This document shows positions 1 to 11,278 of a stretch of 64,000 nt of DNA, piece by piece. A program made the translations under genes and the position numbers. The stretch is from contig NC_071354.1 of the NCBI RefSeq assembly GCF_943734655.1, forward strand, positions 5,491,001 through 5,555,000, in the 5' to 3' direction. The stretch's first letter is position 1. Each line of letters begins with the position of its first letter. Below the pieces are notes generated by a model. It ran no database searches. It saw nothing but the letters and a program-made list of their open reading frames with translations, and was not told the DNA's origin. The DNA comes from Sabethes cyaneus (lineage: Eukaryota; Arthropoda; Insecta; Diptera; Culicidae).

Positions 1-1411
1 AACATTACGCTATAGAAAAACCATATGCACGAGGAAACTATTCGAAGCCACGCAGATGAACAGAGAGCAGACGAACGAGACCGGGAAGGTCGAATCATAA
101 AACGACAAACTTTTGCAGTGCCACCGAATGGTTTCATCCGAATCCGAACATAAACAATGGTTTCGTTCGGCACTACCTTCTCTGTTATTTACGACGGAAC
201 CAAACGTTAAAATATAAACCAACAGTTGAAATATCAGCCGACTCCTTTAACAACGAAACAAATCACGTGGAATACTCTATGTAAAATTGTTGAAATTTGT
301 AAGCCGGTTGCTAAAAAACGCGCCGCGTTTTTTTTGTTATTTTCGTAATCCACCATCATAATTACACTTTACACCCAATTCAAACTTATGCGCGCACCAT
401 TAAACATTATTCCATCGCTTGGAAAATCTCACATGAACCGCTAAAGGTGAAACAAATGGGCCGGCTGGTGCCATTTTAAAAAAGGAACCAGAGCGGGCTC
501 CCGTACATATAGTGTAGCTTTCCTTGGCCGCAATCTCCAACGAAAGACCGAAAAATTTCACCGCTCGAATGAAAACGGAAAATGTCTCACCTGTTTTACC
601 CAACCGGTGCCGGCAGCCGGCGCTTGGAGCCCGTAAATGTTGGACGCTTTATTTTATCCCCGAAAAAAGCACAGCGGAAGGTGAATAAGGATTTTTTTTT
701 TCTAACGCTGCCGTGTCAGTTACACGGGTCAACAAAATGACTCCAGCAATTTACTCAAATTTATAGGAAAAATCAAAAATTAAAATTTGAGAACACTTTG
801 GGACTTTGTGAGTCATGAAAACAACCATGCGTCCTCTTTTTTTATCGTGCAGTTCAATTTAATGGAGGCGCGATTCAAACTAACAAAGAGGCGTAACACA
901 CGAAACTCTAACCTATCGGTCAAACGCAAAACTGAATCTGCTCAACTGATGTATATTCGACCGAATGTAGCACTAATTCGTAAAATTAACTTTCCGATTA
1001 GGCTCATAAAATTGGAATATGACTACATGCCCAGTTGTTCAGTTTGAACTTACTTAAAGTGAAGCTACTCATACAATCTTATTCATAAACCAAACATCTG
1101 AGTGAACGCCGAAAAAAATTCTTAAAATTTAACACGACTGTAAAAAAAACTTTTTGACGACTAGTGCTTTTTTCTCCGAGTACCTTATATAAGTGTTTTT
1201 ATTTTTTCATGGAATTGCTTTGTACAGTTTCAAACTATATCTGCTTGAGTGCGGAGCATTCAAAGAGCGAAGTTTTTATTGCGCGGAAAGCAAGATAAAA
1301 TCATGATTTAGTTCCAACTAAAATTAGCTTTACTGCCTCATATTTCGCTGCACTCGCCGTTTGAAGACGCTTCAATATTTATGAGAATTTCTTTCGGTAA
1401 AAGTACTAGCT
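1..1411. other. Intergenic, no gene seen
   Basis: AT-rich sequence with only short chance reading frames on both strands. I see no conserved protein, RNA gene or clear repeat. It may be part of a long intron or upstream flank of the SPR gene, whose earlier exons are not visible in the window; that is inference. Confidence 0.5.
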
Positions 1412-1479
1412 ATGCACTTGCTTTACTTTAGTGGTGACGGTCCGTTATCGATGCTGCGCCGAATTAATTATTGTTCTCC

Positions 1480-2370
1480 AGTATTGTCAGTCCTGGGCTG
1501 CCGTTCTCCAATCCCCTCGAACACCAGCTGCAGTAGCAGAGCATCGTCCTCGATCAGTTTCGTTTATTCCGTCAATTTCGTCAAAAGACCGATTGGCGGC
1601 TGAAAATCGTCGTTTTACTTCGTGGCTTATATTGTTGTCACATGTCACGAGCGTACCAAGGTATATGAATTTCTCTACTACTTCATGTCGTTCCCTATCC
1701 AGATCCACATCGGCAACAACACCATTTGGTCTCGCACGATCCCTGCCAGCAACCATGCTACTTCGTTTTGGTGGTGTTAATGGTAAGACCCAATCTCGCT
1801 GCTTCCCATTTAAAAGGCCTAAAAACCTCTTACACTATTTTACGGTTAATTTCGATTATATCGACGTCACTCGCAAAACCAAGAAGCACTTGAGAGTTCA
1901 TGATTGTAGTCACATTCCTTTCTACTTTGGCACTTTATCTTGCACCTTCCAAGTCTATGTGGAATAGCAGGTTAGAGAGTATATCGCCTTGCTTCAGCTC
2001 ATTCAACGGCTGAGATCTATCCTGACGCATCCAGCATCGCACAAATCAGCGTGACTAGTTTCGTCGGAAAACCATGTTCTAGCATTATCTGCCCACGGCT
2101 TATTTCGTTCCACTGAATCGTACGTCGCCTTGAAGTACACAAACAGATGATGAGTCTGCCAGTTGTACTCCCAGAACTTACATGGGTCCTGCAGCTCACC
2201 GTTTTGAAGAAACGCCATTTATCGTTGCTGGCGAACCGCTCCTCTGCGCCAGCGAACAAGTGCTCCTCGTACTCGTTTTTAGATGGTGAGTTTTTTCCGC
2301 AGCTTCCTTTCTCTGCTCTGACGTGTAGCTGCAGTGAGCATGCGACTCCTGGGCTGATTCTTCTCATCTG
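1480..2370 (-). mobile_element. RTE-like LINE fragment, decayed
   Basis: Minus-strand frames carry pieces of an RTE-like endonuclease/reverse transcriptase in several frames. Around 2000-2210 is a decayed RT core (HHLFVYFKATYDSVE, then LEHGFPTKLVTLI). Around 1500-1660 is the C-terminal stretch with FIYLGTLVTCDNNISHEVKRR, which resembles the YLGT block after the RT domain of RTE-type elements. Frameshifts and stops separate the pieces, so this copy is dead. The family assignment comes from motif recall; the fragment itself is clear. Confidence 0.7.
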
Positions 2371-2526
2371 TCACTTTCTGACATGCTTCCTCTAACCAGC
2401 TGTTACGATGTCTTCCACGTGCTCTTCGTTCTCGTGTTTCTTTAGACGGTGGGTTCTTTTTTGCGCAATTCTAGTCTCTCTCTACCATTCTCTGTTCTAA
2501 CGTGTAGACGCAGGGAGCATGCGACT
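2260..2526. repeat. Divergent tandem duplication of about 90-105 bp
   Basis: Positions 2260-2348 and 2419-2526 are recognisably the same sequence. Both run from GTGCTC..CGT.CTCG through a TTTAGA.GGTG block to ACGTGTAG...CATGCGACT, with substitutions and small indels. Unit spacing is about 160 bp. No coding function is seen; it lies at the edge of the RTE-like fragment. Confidence 0.6.
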
Positions 2527-2540
2527 GTCACTCTGCAATA

Positions 2541-3529
2541 TGGAGACTAACCAGCTGTTTTGCTGCTTGACAATGACATGATCTAATGAAGCTTTGTGCT
2601 TTGTTCTACAACGCTTGCTAGACAGCTTCAATAAATTGAAAATATTTATAACTGTGGGCAGAAAAAGGTAAGTTATATTACTGTCAAATCATCCTGATCG
2701 ATTTGATTTACAGCGATCATAATAAAATATTCGAAACAGTATACAATAAATTTTCAGCAGTTTCCGTAGTTGTGCAGCATATGCGCCTAAAATTTTATCG
2801 TGCATATTGGAATGACAAGTGGCTTAAATTAACGCACCATCATAATTGTGTAATTTTTGAAAACCAGTCATTTAAACAAAATAAATATATTCGATCAGTC
2901 AAACTTAGTTTCTAGCAAAATTCTAGCATTCTGACTTGAAAACCGATTAATAATAACTTGCTTTCTGCAACTTACAGTTTGTTCTAGTGAATTGTTGTTT
3001 GGCGACCAAAAAAATGGTAGAAACCGGCAGTATGGCAACGGCAAAAAATTGATTTCGCTGTTGAACTCTAATATTCTTCATAATAGCAGCAATACATCTG
3101 GTTGGTCGGGGTGTTTCATAGCAGTTTGACAAGCATCAGCTTCAGAATTGTTACTTGGGATATTTTCTGCCTTTTCTTCCTGCTGTTTTGCAAATCAAGC
3201 GATCTGGCGTATTCCGCTGTCACGCCATTTGCCATCGAGCGCTGGATGTTGGAACGCAGCGTCCTTTTAGTGCGATGCTTCGCCGGGTTCGGCAACCTTG
3301 TTGGTTAGCGTCGATATTTTTTCCCCGAAAAGACCGTACATCGATGACATGCGAAAAGTGTCCACCGTCAATCAAGATATGATGATCAATCTGAGACTCA
3401 TCTGAGTCTCTATTTGGATGCCTCCAGGTGTATTTCCGAATATTCAGATGTAGAAAGCTGGCTGCTAATGCTGTCTATAACGGTAGTTATTTATGTTTAT
3501 AGTTTTTATTTATCATAAAATCAATTGTT
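2541..3529. other. Intergenic, no gene seen
   Basis: Short frames only. None shows a recognisable domain, and codon composition is like the flanks. No RNA gene or TIR pair found. Confidence 0.45.
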
Positions 3530-4650
3530 TTGCTGTTCATTCTGGACCTGAACAGCCTGTTCTACTCCATTCACGAAGGGCGCACTCTGTTTGCCACTAT
3601 GACAGTCTTAGAGATCGTCTTTTGGGGCAGGCCTCCATTGCTGTACACAATTACCGGACTGCTCAAACCCATTGATGAAGTTCAGAATTACAAAAGCGGC
3701 GTCGGTATCATACAATATTATTCAAATAATAAAGAGCGGAACTGTGTCCAGTTAGGAGTCCCCTGATTATGTGTAGTTCTCTGTTTAACTGTTTAGTCTA
3801 AAACCCTGTATTTGAATCTAACTAGATGCTTTCTTAACAGCTTAATCTAGGGAAGCAGCCCAGTTCAGTTTTTTATCCAGAATTATTCTGAGGAGTTTGT
3901 CTGCATTACTGAAGCTGACAGTTAGGCATCAGTATAGGGGGAGCAAAAATATGCTTTCTTCGCCTAGTGAATGGTATAACGACTATTTTTGTGGGGTTTA
4001 TACTCAGCCACGTTGTATACATCATAACATGGTGGTGCTTATAGCTCCTAGCTGCACTACGTTAAACTTTCCTCTGACGATAAGTACTATGGTGGGGGCT
4101 GTGATAGCTTGTAAAGGAATGCGCCGGCCACCAGTGACCAAAGCAAAGCAAGCAAAGGGCAGAGAACTCCTTGTAGACTTCCTTTTATCGCCAAAATTGT
4201 GACCGACGTCTCACCCAATAATGCCGTGATTTCAGACATGCTTACACTACTGCCGTGATAATTGAAGCAAAGGGCGTGTTGTCGAAAGCGCCTGCAATAT
4301 CAAGAAAAACACAAAATACCGTCTCTTGATATCTGAGCGATTTGTCAATTAACGTTACTACACAGTGCAGTGCGGATCCGTAGATTTATCGTGTTGGTAT
4401 GCATGACGATTTCCGTGCAACATGTTTGAGATCTGATAGCCTTATGTATGATTTTCTCTTGCTTATCTGCCTTAGGTATGCGTTTAGGTATCTGCCTACT
4501 TTCCGACAATTCTTCGGGATATGTCCTAAACTGAAACCGGCGCGAAAAATGTGAATGAGCTCTAAAAATGGGTAAAATAATCCGAATCTGGAGATTTCAT
4601 TGTTTCAAAAGAGCTAAGGCCCCGTAAACCATCGGTGTGCAAGCAGAGTC
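3530..4650 (-). mobile_element. R1-like LINE fragment, antisense, decayed
   Basis: Read on the minus strand from 4650 downwards, this holds broken pieces of an R1-type reverse transcriptase. An IFRAHSHF...YPEELSESRQIP block near 4550-4450 is followed by FCVFLDIAGAFDNTPFA near 4310-4250, the RT block A-like motif. LLRIILDKKLNWAASLD lies near 3900-3850, and a downstream IIRGLLTGHSSALYYLNNI stretch near 3760-3700 resembles the RNase H region of the clade. The pieces are in different frames. The copy at 8235-9035 on the plus strand is its relative, sharing the GHIPENWRKVGRY-type block. Confidence 0.65.
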
Positions 4651-4841
4651 GAGTCGTTTGGCACAACAGCGACGCCTAATTTCATCGATTTATTCTTAAC
4701 ACTTTATACTCTGCATTTAAATAAAAGAGAAAAGAAACTAATGGAAATCATGCAAATATTTCTGAAAAGCCAATTGTGTTGTATACAGCCGGGCATTGTT
4801 CATTAGAATTTTTAAAAATTTTCTCTAGTCATCACGAAGCG

Positions 4842-5110
4842 CGAGGCTCCGTGCGACCGTACCAGTTTGCCGGTCTAAACGCCGGCTCTGTCCAGAACAT
4901 CAAACCTGTGCTGGGGGCGGTGAAGTACAGTAGCCCCAGAAGCTGCCGGAAGTCCACCTTGACGTCAGTCTCATCATCCATGATGAGAGATTTGAAAAAT
5001 TTTCCAGGTGGTTGCGCAAAATAAGTTCGCGACGCTGCTTTTCGGGTCACGCCATTTTGTCCAATTTGCGAAAAACTGACCGCGATAAAAATACATTGCA
5101 AACAATACAC
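4842..5110 (-). mobile_element. Tc1/mariner-type transposase fragment (maT-like)
   Basis: The minus-strand frame contains KFFKSLIMDDETDVKVDFRQL followed by GLLYFTAPS. This resembles the second-aspartate region of Tc1/mariner transposases of the maT type, where a MDDETYVK-like motif is usual. Only about 90 residues are left and no TIRs are apparent, so it is a relic. The superfamily call is moderate and the exact family uncertain. Confidence 0.5.
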
Positions 5111-5465
5111 TCTAAACTACTTTTACCAAAATTTTCAAGACAATACCCAATGGGTAATTTTCTACAGCGTTTTTTACGTGATACAATTTGATGTGGGACA
5201 CCCTTTAAGGTATGAAATGGAGCATTGTCACGAAGAAAGATGATTCTATGTTGTTGAAAAATTGGGAATGTACAAAATAAATAATAAGAAATTGAAATGC
5301 ACTTTAATCTAATGTAAATACGGCACTAGCACCAAGGTAACTTTCCATAATCATAATATATTAATGTATTATATAAATTTATTAATATAAATTTAAATAA
5401 AACAAAAGAATCGGAAAAACAAATGAGTCTATCTAACTTTCAAATCAATTTCGTTTCCTTCGCAG

Positions 5466-6084
5466 ATCCTACAACCTAATAACTATCGACTGGAACGGCC
5501 ACCCGACGGAAGTGTGTCACACCGAGACCTCCAGCTGGGTGCACGACTACGTCGGTGAGGATGTGTACTACACCTTTTACTACTCGTTCCGGATACTGTT
5601 CGTACACCTGATACCGTGCGGCAGTTTAGTGGCGCTCAATGTGCTGCTGTTCAAAGCGATGCGACAAGCGCAGAAAAAACGCGAACGCCTGTTCAAGGAT
5701 AACGTCAAGAAGCGCGAGTGCAAACGTGTTCGCGACTCCAATTGCACCACGCTGATGCTTATCGTGGTGGTAACGGTTTTCCTGATCGTCGAAATACCGC
5801 TTGCCGTCATTACGGCTTTGCACATCATCTCTACGCTTATCTACGATTTCCTCGACTATTACATTGCCAACATGTTCATTCTGTTTGCCAATTTTTTTCT
5901 CATTGTTAGTTATCCGATAAACTTCGCCATCTACTGTGGAATGTCACGCCAGTTTAGGGAAACATTTAAGGAAATTTTCGTACCAAAGGCCAAACAAATA
6001 CCGGGTAGCAAAAAAGATTGCGGATCCTCGCGATACTCACTAGTCAACGGTCCGAGAACGTTTACCAACGAAACGGTGCTTTAA
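5466..6084 (+). CDS. SPR: Sex peptide / myoinhibitory peptide receptor, last coding exon (partial)
   Basis: C-terminal exon of a rhodopsin-family GPCR, starting after a cttcgcag acceptor; the first base completes a split codon. The translation opens with SYNLITIDWNGHPTEVCHTETSSWVHDY in pieces (extracellular loop 2), then VGEDVYYTFYYSFRILFVHL (TM5). A long basic intracellular loop 3 follows, rich in K and R. Next come TM6 (TTLMLIVVVTVFLIVEIPLA), TM7 with the SYPINFAIY motif in place of NPxxY, and the CGMSRQFRETFKEIF helix-8 region. The tail ends NETVL. This matches the insect SPR/MIP receptor closely. Known role: a membrane receptor for myoinhibitory peptides, and in Drosophila for sex peptide, coupled to Gi/o. 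Earlier exons are not in the window, so the 5' part must lie upstream across a long intron. Confidence 0.93.
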
Positions 6085-7995
6085 CTATAAGAGAAACCTA
6101 CCATGGTTTCAGCTCTTCACGATGCTAGTTAGGCAAAGGAATAATTGATAAAGGGTATAAAGTTAATGGTTGTGAGAGTAAAGCCATATTTAAATTGTAG
6201 CGATTGTTAGGAACAGAAAGAAAGGATCAACCTTTGCTTAGATAAAATTCTAATCCAACAACCTTATACTCCTCAAACTGAATCGTGCACCAGGCTACGA
6301 CTATTAACTTTTCAAGAGCTAGGAAAATTTATGACCAGAAAAATTCAACATAGGAAAATCCCAATAATTACCATTAGTGTGTGATGCACAGCATGTTTTG
6401 GTGATAAACTAGGAAACACACCGTTAAAACACCTTAGCGGAAAGCGGAAAGAATGCAGACTAAGCTACATGCCGAAAAGTACCATTTGAAAGAGAAATTA
6501 CGAGCCCAATTTTCTAATTCAAATGCGTTTTAGATGTTAGAAATCACTGCATTGTGGTGACTAAAAATCAATGCACAATAGAACCACTTCAGCACGCAAC
6601 GGATTACTTTGATAGGAACAAACTTACATTGCCTACTTAAAAAGCAAACACAAAAAGAAACAAAAACACTTAATAAAAGAATAACGGATGTGACTAAAAA
6701 CCATCAAACACAAATACAATGCGTACTAATTAACCCATTCCCGCGCAAAGCACTAAGCGGTGTGATCAATAAGACAAGTGATGCCAGAAATGGGTTAACT
6801 AACGTATCTAATGCTGGTTTCTTTCAAATTCTTTTCTGAAAATAATTAAAGAAAACAATTTCTTATATTCAATAACCAGCGCGTTTGGAGCATTAACATA
6901 ATAAATAGATAAATATTATACAGAAAAAAATATGTTTGATCTTAACTCACTTGAGATGACTTGGTCAATAAAAAATGAACACCTCAAGTGAGTTAGGAGG
7001 TTCCACACCAGGAAGCGGACAGTTTCAAAAAGCACTCATCAAAAACCGAAAATAATGCAGGCAAAACTTCGCGTTACGTCACACTATGTGACGCACCTTT
7101 GCATTATCATTCATGAAATAAAGCGCACCGAAAAAAAGATTGCAGAATGTTGTGTTGACTACCGATTATGCTTAAATGTACTTACTGATTTTCGGTACCA
7201 ATTCAAGCAGTCGACAGTTTTTTTTTAGTTGAGGCCCATCCTCAATTCTATGTACCGATCAAACCCGTTTCGATCAGAAATTTCATTTAGATCAGAATCA
7301 AACTGTATATGGTTACTGATCAGAACGGGCCCGATCAGAGTTTAGAATCGAGATGTGGATTGTAGAAGATGAAACAATGCTAGAAGAAATAAATCAAACT
7401 ATCGAACGGTGTACCTATTTTTGATACCATACAGTTTGTCCTGTCTGTAGATGAGTAGATCTTAAAAGAAACCCCTTTTCTCGATACAAAGCAAAGCAGG
7501 GGCCTTTAGTGAGGGGCTCTGTAACCGCAAGATAACAGAGGCAAACCCGTGCGGTGGAACGGAGCCTCGCACTTCAGGGGGGCCTTGCGCTTGATGATGA
7601 CTAGAGAAAAATGTTAAAAATTATAGTAAACAATCCCTGGCTGTATACAATACAATTGGAAGATCAGAAATATTTGTCTGATTTTTATTGTTTCCTTCCC
7701 TCTGTTATTTACATGTAAAGTGTGCAGTGTTAAGCAAAAAAAAATCGATGAAATATTGTACCTTGCAGCAATTTTACGAGTCCTACGCAAATCCGTTTTT
7801 TAATGATAATGATCCTATGCTTACTAAATACACTGAAACTATGCTTGTCAAGCAAGGAGGAGTGCAGTGGGGAGGCAATAACGAAAAACTGTTGGTTCAA
7901 ATTGCTAAATTGCAAACATGTGTGGTAAACGCAGAAAATAACCACGCTAATAATTTTCGCGTGGGACTCTAAATAGGTGGAAACTCCGCAATAAG
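6085..7995. other. SPR 3' UTR and intergenic sequence
   Basis: AT-rich, with no supported gene. The first part should be the SPR 3' UTR; the polyadenylation site was not resolved. A 13-bp hairpin lies at 6943-6995. Around 7250-7340 the word GATCAGA recurs four times. Around 7490 and earlier at 4139 there are (CAAAG)n-like runs resembling SINE tails. Confidence 0.4.
6943..6995. repeat. Inverted repeat, 13-bp arms
   Basis: TAACTCACTTGAG at 6943-6955 is the exact reverse complement of CTCAAGTGAGTTA at 6983-6995, with a 27-nt loop. It could be the end of a small foldback element or an RNA hairpin in the SPR 3' flank. Function not known. Confidence 0.6.
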
Positions 7996-8015
7996 ACCTC
8001 GTTGCTTTGGAATGT

Positions 8016-8220
8016 CGCCTCCCAATTGGCTTCGAAGTATGACGCTGGCCTAATAAGCCAGTCATCGTATGTTCAAATCTGGGAGCGGCTGTTAGAGTCA
8101 ATAGGATCGTAGCAACTGGCCCTGCAATTGTCTAGTACTCTAACAGCTGACTGCGAAGTCTGTCGTATAAAAACAGAAGGTCAAGTTTCGATAACGGAAT
8201 GTAGCACCTAGGATTTGCGT
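8016..8220 (+). mobile_element. tRNA-Ile-like SINE with 14-bp target duplication
   Basis: A 205-bp element flanked by perfect copies of TTGCTTTGGAATGT (8002-8015 and 8221-8234). The 5' part has a tRNA-like anticodon arm, CTGGC-CTAATAA-GCCAG, a perfect 5-bp stem. Its 7-nt loop is that of tRNA-Ile(AAT). A box B-like ATGTTCAAATC follows. The body continues through a tRNA-unrelated region (CTGCGAAGTCTGT, AGAAGGTCAAGTTTCGATAACGG) that I recognise as a common culicine SINE, and it ends in a TTTGC-rich tail. It was mobilised by a LINE, as the target duplication shows. It lies inside or at the edge of the R1-like LINE that resumes at 8235. Confidence 0.85.
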
Positions 8221-8234
8221 TTGCTTTGGAATGT

Positions 8235-9035
8235 GTCGTTACATAATGTGCCAAACGATTCCGTTCTGCTTGCATGCAGATTGTTTACGGAGGATTCGGC
8301 ACTTAGCTCTTTTGAACCAATGAAATCCCTAGATTCGGATGGCATTCTACCCGTTTTCTTACATAAAATTGATAGCATTATAATGTTCGAGCTTATCAAC
8401 ATTTTTCGAGCCATTTTCACTATGGGACATATCCCGGAGAATTGGCGGAAAGTAGGCAGATACCTAAAGGCATATCTAAGGCAGATGAAAAAAGAGAAAA
8501 CCATACAAAAAGCTTGCAGACCAAAAAGTTTAACATCAACACTTCTGAAGTTGGTAGAGGAAATCGCGAACAACTATATATATACCATGAATTTTCAAAA
8601 TACTCTCCATTGCATGGACCATACATACCAACACGGTAAATCTACGGAAACTGCATTGCTCTGCGTTGTGACGCAATTGAGAAATCCCTCAAATATCAAG
8701 AGACGACACTTTTGATTTTCCTTGATGTTGAAGGCGCTTTCGATAACGTGTCCTTCGCTTCAAATTGTATGGCTCTCTTTCAAAACGGAATCGATTACAA
8801 TAAGCTAGATTCTAGCAATGCTTTCAAGCAGCAAAATCACCGCCTCATTAGGAGATACATCGGTCACGATTTCGGCGATGAAAGAAAGACCACAAGGAGC
8901 TCTCTTACCCTTGATTTGGTCACTGGTGGCCGACGCATTCTTTCACAAGCATCCCATCTTGGGTATAAATATATTGCTTACGCCAAGGACGTAGTACTTG
9001 TCGCCAGAGAAAAGTTTGGGCAAAATAGATGTTGA
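8235..9035 (+). mobile_element. R1-like LINE fragment (RT domain), decayed
   Basis: Plus-strand frames give an R1-clade RT in at least two frames. SSFEPMKSLDSDGILPVFL and MGHIPENWRKVGRYLKAY are RT blocks 0-2. HGKSTETALLCVVTQL is followed, after a frameshift near 8705, by IFLDVEGAFDNVSFAS (block A). Near 8970 is GYKYIAYAKDVVLVAREKF. The catalytic YADD box reads YAKD here, so the first catalytic aspartate of the pair is lost. The copy ends without an RNase H region. It is interrupted or bordered on its 5' side by the SINE at 8016-8220. Confidence 0.75.
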
Positions 9036-10363
9036 CACTGTTAAGGAAGTTGGAATTAAATACAGGGTTACATTTTTAATCTGAAACCCGTTGGTATGAA
9101 TCTGAGAGAGAGGAGCCAGCTGGGATTGATTTTGTGCATCGAACTGTCAGTGGAAACCGGGTAAGAACTGTCACTGTCAACCAGGCTTCCTTGATTGAAT
9201 AAAACAGGGGAAGTATTTATTCGCGATGAAATTTCAAACCCTTCGCAAACCCGACAATGCTGACTTGATTTAAATGGAACTATTTAAATTTTCTGCAACA
9301 AATATAAGAATAAGAAGAAAACAAAAGCAATCAATCTGTCACTGAGCTGACTCCTCTCTCTCACTCTCAGGTATGAATGCGTTCACATTAAAAACTGATC
9401 AAGCGTCATACACAATTGACGGTTAAGTTGACCGGGCAAATTGAAATAAAACAAAAAAAACTTAATACGTCTCCTCTTGCACAGTAGCTTTGGTAATATA
9501 GCTCATATCTTGGGTCATATGCAACTTATCTCTCTCCAGCACTCAAAATAGACCATTTTAGTTGATACTGTCGAGCCAATTTCCTCTTTACGATCTAGAT
9601 GTTCAAAATTCGCGCATATTCGACATGTTTTCAAAACGTTTGTTTTCGTCAAATCAAAACAGCAAGGTCATAGAGTGCGCGCCTTGCGCGTATGTGAAAA
9701 TGAATAGAGTTACCAAATATTCAGATTAAAAATGAATTCGCCTGATCTGAACGAGGTGTTTTCCATTTTAGCGGGGGCTTTGAGTGTAACATTATTTTTG
9801 CACGGTTTTTTACACGGCACGCATCCCCCGTGTAAAAAAAGAATTTAGTGTTTTTATATTTACAAGTTACTACCGTGTATGAAATGGAGAAGTCAAATGA
9901 GGGGTGTCCAATATAGCTCTAGCCATCGCAAGCCCCTACCTAGCGCCTCCACGTGGCCATACCTGGTAATGCTCTATATTGAGTAGCCAAGCTGGGAGGT
10001 GCGATGTTGGGTGATTCACGGCTGCCTGATCTCAAAACCGCGGTTTTGGGCAGACGGCGGAGCCATACGGCCTTGCTAATAGGTAGGTTATTTCAATTAT
10101 TTTTTTTTGTTTTAGCTTATGAAGCATCTTCTGCTATATAGTAAAAACTTTGACCAAAACGAACTTTAATACTGCACATGGATATCAGACGAATCCTCAA
10201 TGGAACCTCAAAGAACGCAACTCTATTCCATTCGAAGGACTGCTGGTGAGATTATTCTATTTTTAATTGAGGATTCCCACATAAACATCCCGCGGTTACA
10301 GAGCGCCGCGTCGGTAATGGTCGGTAATGGGGGGTCGTATCGAAGTGTGGGAAGCTTTCACTG
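9036..10363. other. Intergenic / unclassified repeat sequence
   Basis: No gene. The stretch holds a 12-bp hairpin at 9806-9839 and a 16-bp perfect palindrome CAAAACCGCGGTTTTG at 10033-10048. The palindrome sits in a GC-richer block (about 9900-10080) that looks like the 5' UTR of some retroelement, but I cannot name it. Confidence 0.4.
9806..9839. repeat. Hairpin, 12-bp arms
   Basis: TTTTTTACACGG at 9806-9817 pairs with CCGTGTAAAAAA at 9828-9839 across a 10-nt loop. It is likely a remnant of a foldback element; no function is shown. Confidence 0.6.
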
Positions 10364-10843
10364 ATGTTTATCGAGAAAAACGTGAAAATCAACGCCGCGT
10401 ACTATGTGATCGAGGTTCTGGAGAAGGTTGTGGCCCCATCACTTCGTGACCTCTACGGAAAAGATGATTACGCCTTTCAACAGGACGGCGCACCGGCACA
10501 CACGGCGAATATCGTCCAAGCGTGGTGTCAGGAGAATTTGACTGATTTTCTCGATGAGACTTTGTGGCTTCTCAGCTCCCTGGATCTTAATCCCCTAATC
10601 CCCATTTCCAAGATCTGGGACGGGATGCCCATGGACCAGGGTGCGTGCCGCGTGATTCTTTGGAGAATCGTCTCAAGCTCATCATAAAGCACATAGGGGG
10701 AGGGCTTCCACTAAATATGTCGTAAAGGTTCTCAATATACACTACTTCAATAAAAATTGACTCAGAAAAGAATATCTTGTATTTTCATATTTTAAACACA
10801 TTTTTAAAGTGTATTCGAACTTATTGAACACCCTGTATAAGTT
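10364..10843 (+). mobile_element. Tc1/mariner transposase remnant with probable 3' end
   Basis: The frame at 10364-10687 carries YAFQQDGAPAHTANIVQAWC, the FQQDGAPAH block containing the second catalytic Asp of mariner-type transposases. It is followed by LLSSLDLNPLIPISKIWDGM, a decayed form of the WPPSSPDLNPLD.SIWG block. Only the C-terminal half of a transposase is left. About 120 bp downstream, TTATTGAACACCCTGTATAA (10824-10843) looks like a mariner right terminus ending at TA. No matching left TIR was found, so the copy is 5'-truncated and dead. Confidence 0.7.
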
Positions 10844-11278
10844 ACAACATGTCCCGTCTATTTCTGAAATACAGAGCTCGGAGAAGAGCTCGTGGTTCAT
10901 CGTTCTCGTTCATATACCGTTCTCACATACCCCACCAAAGATGGTCCTAAACACTGAACGCCGGACTACCGGTCTTATTGGCGTTTTCTACATGACACAC
11001 TTAGTTTGATGGTGTGTACCTAGTAAGTCTTGTGGAGTCCGTACTAAGTACGACTTCCGGCAAGAATACGTCTGCGTATTTCTCTGCTGCAGTCAGTTGT
11101 TATCCGACGTCATATACGACTCGATGTATACAAATTCCTCCACCACCTCGAACTCGTCCCCATCGCTTACCACACTATTGCCTATGCGAGGTCGATCGCG
11201 CTCGGTTCGTTCTGCTAACAGGTACCTACTTGGTTTTAGACGTATTCTCCACTAATCCCACCTTCACTGCTTCACGTT

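Noticed and set aside
3493..3766. Plus-strand frame of 78 codons as a membrane protein gene
   Set aside because: The opposite strand reads as the decayed C-terminal region of an R1-like LINE.
10033..10048. 16-bp palindrome CAAAACCGCGGTTTTG as an operator
   Set aside because: It sits in probable retroelement 5' sequence with no nearby gene; kept only as a note.
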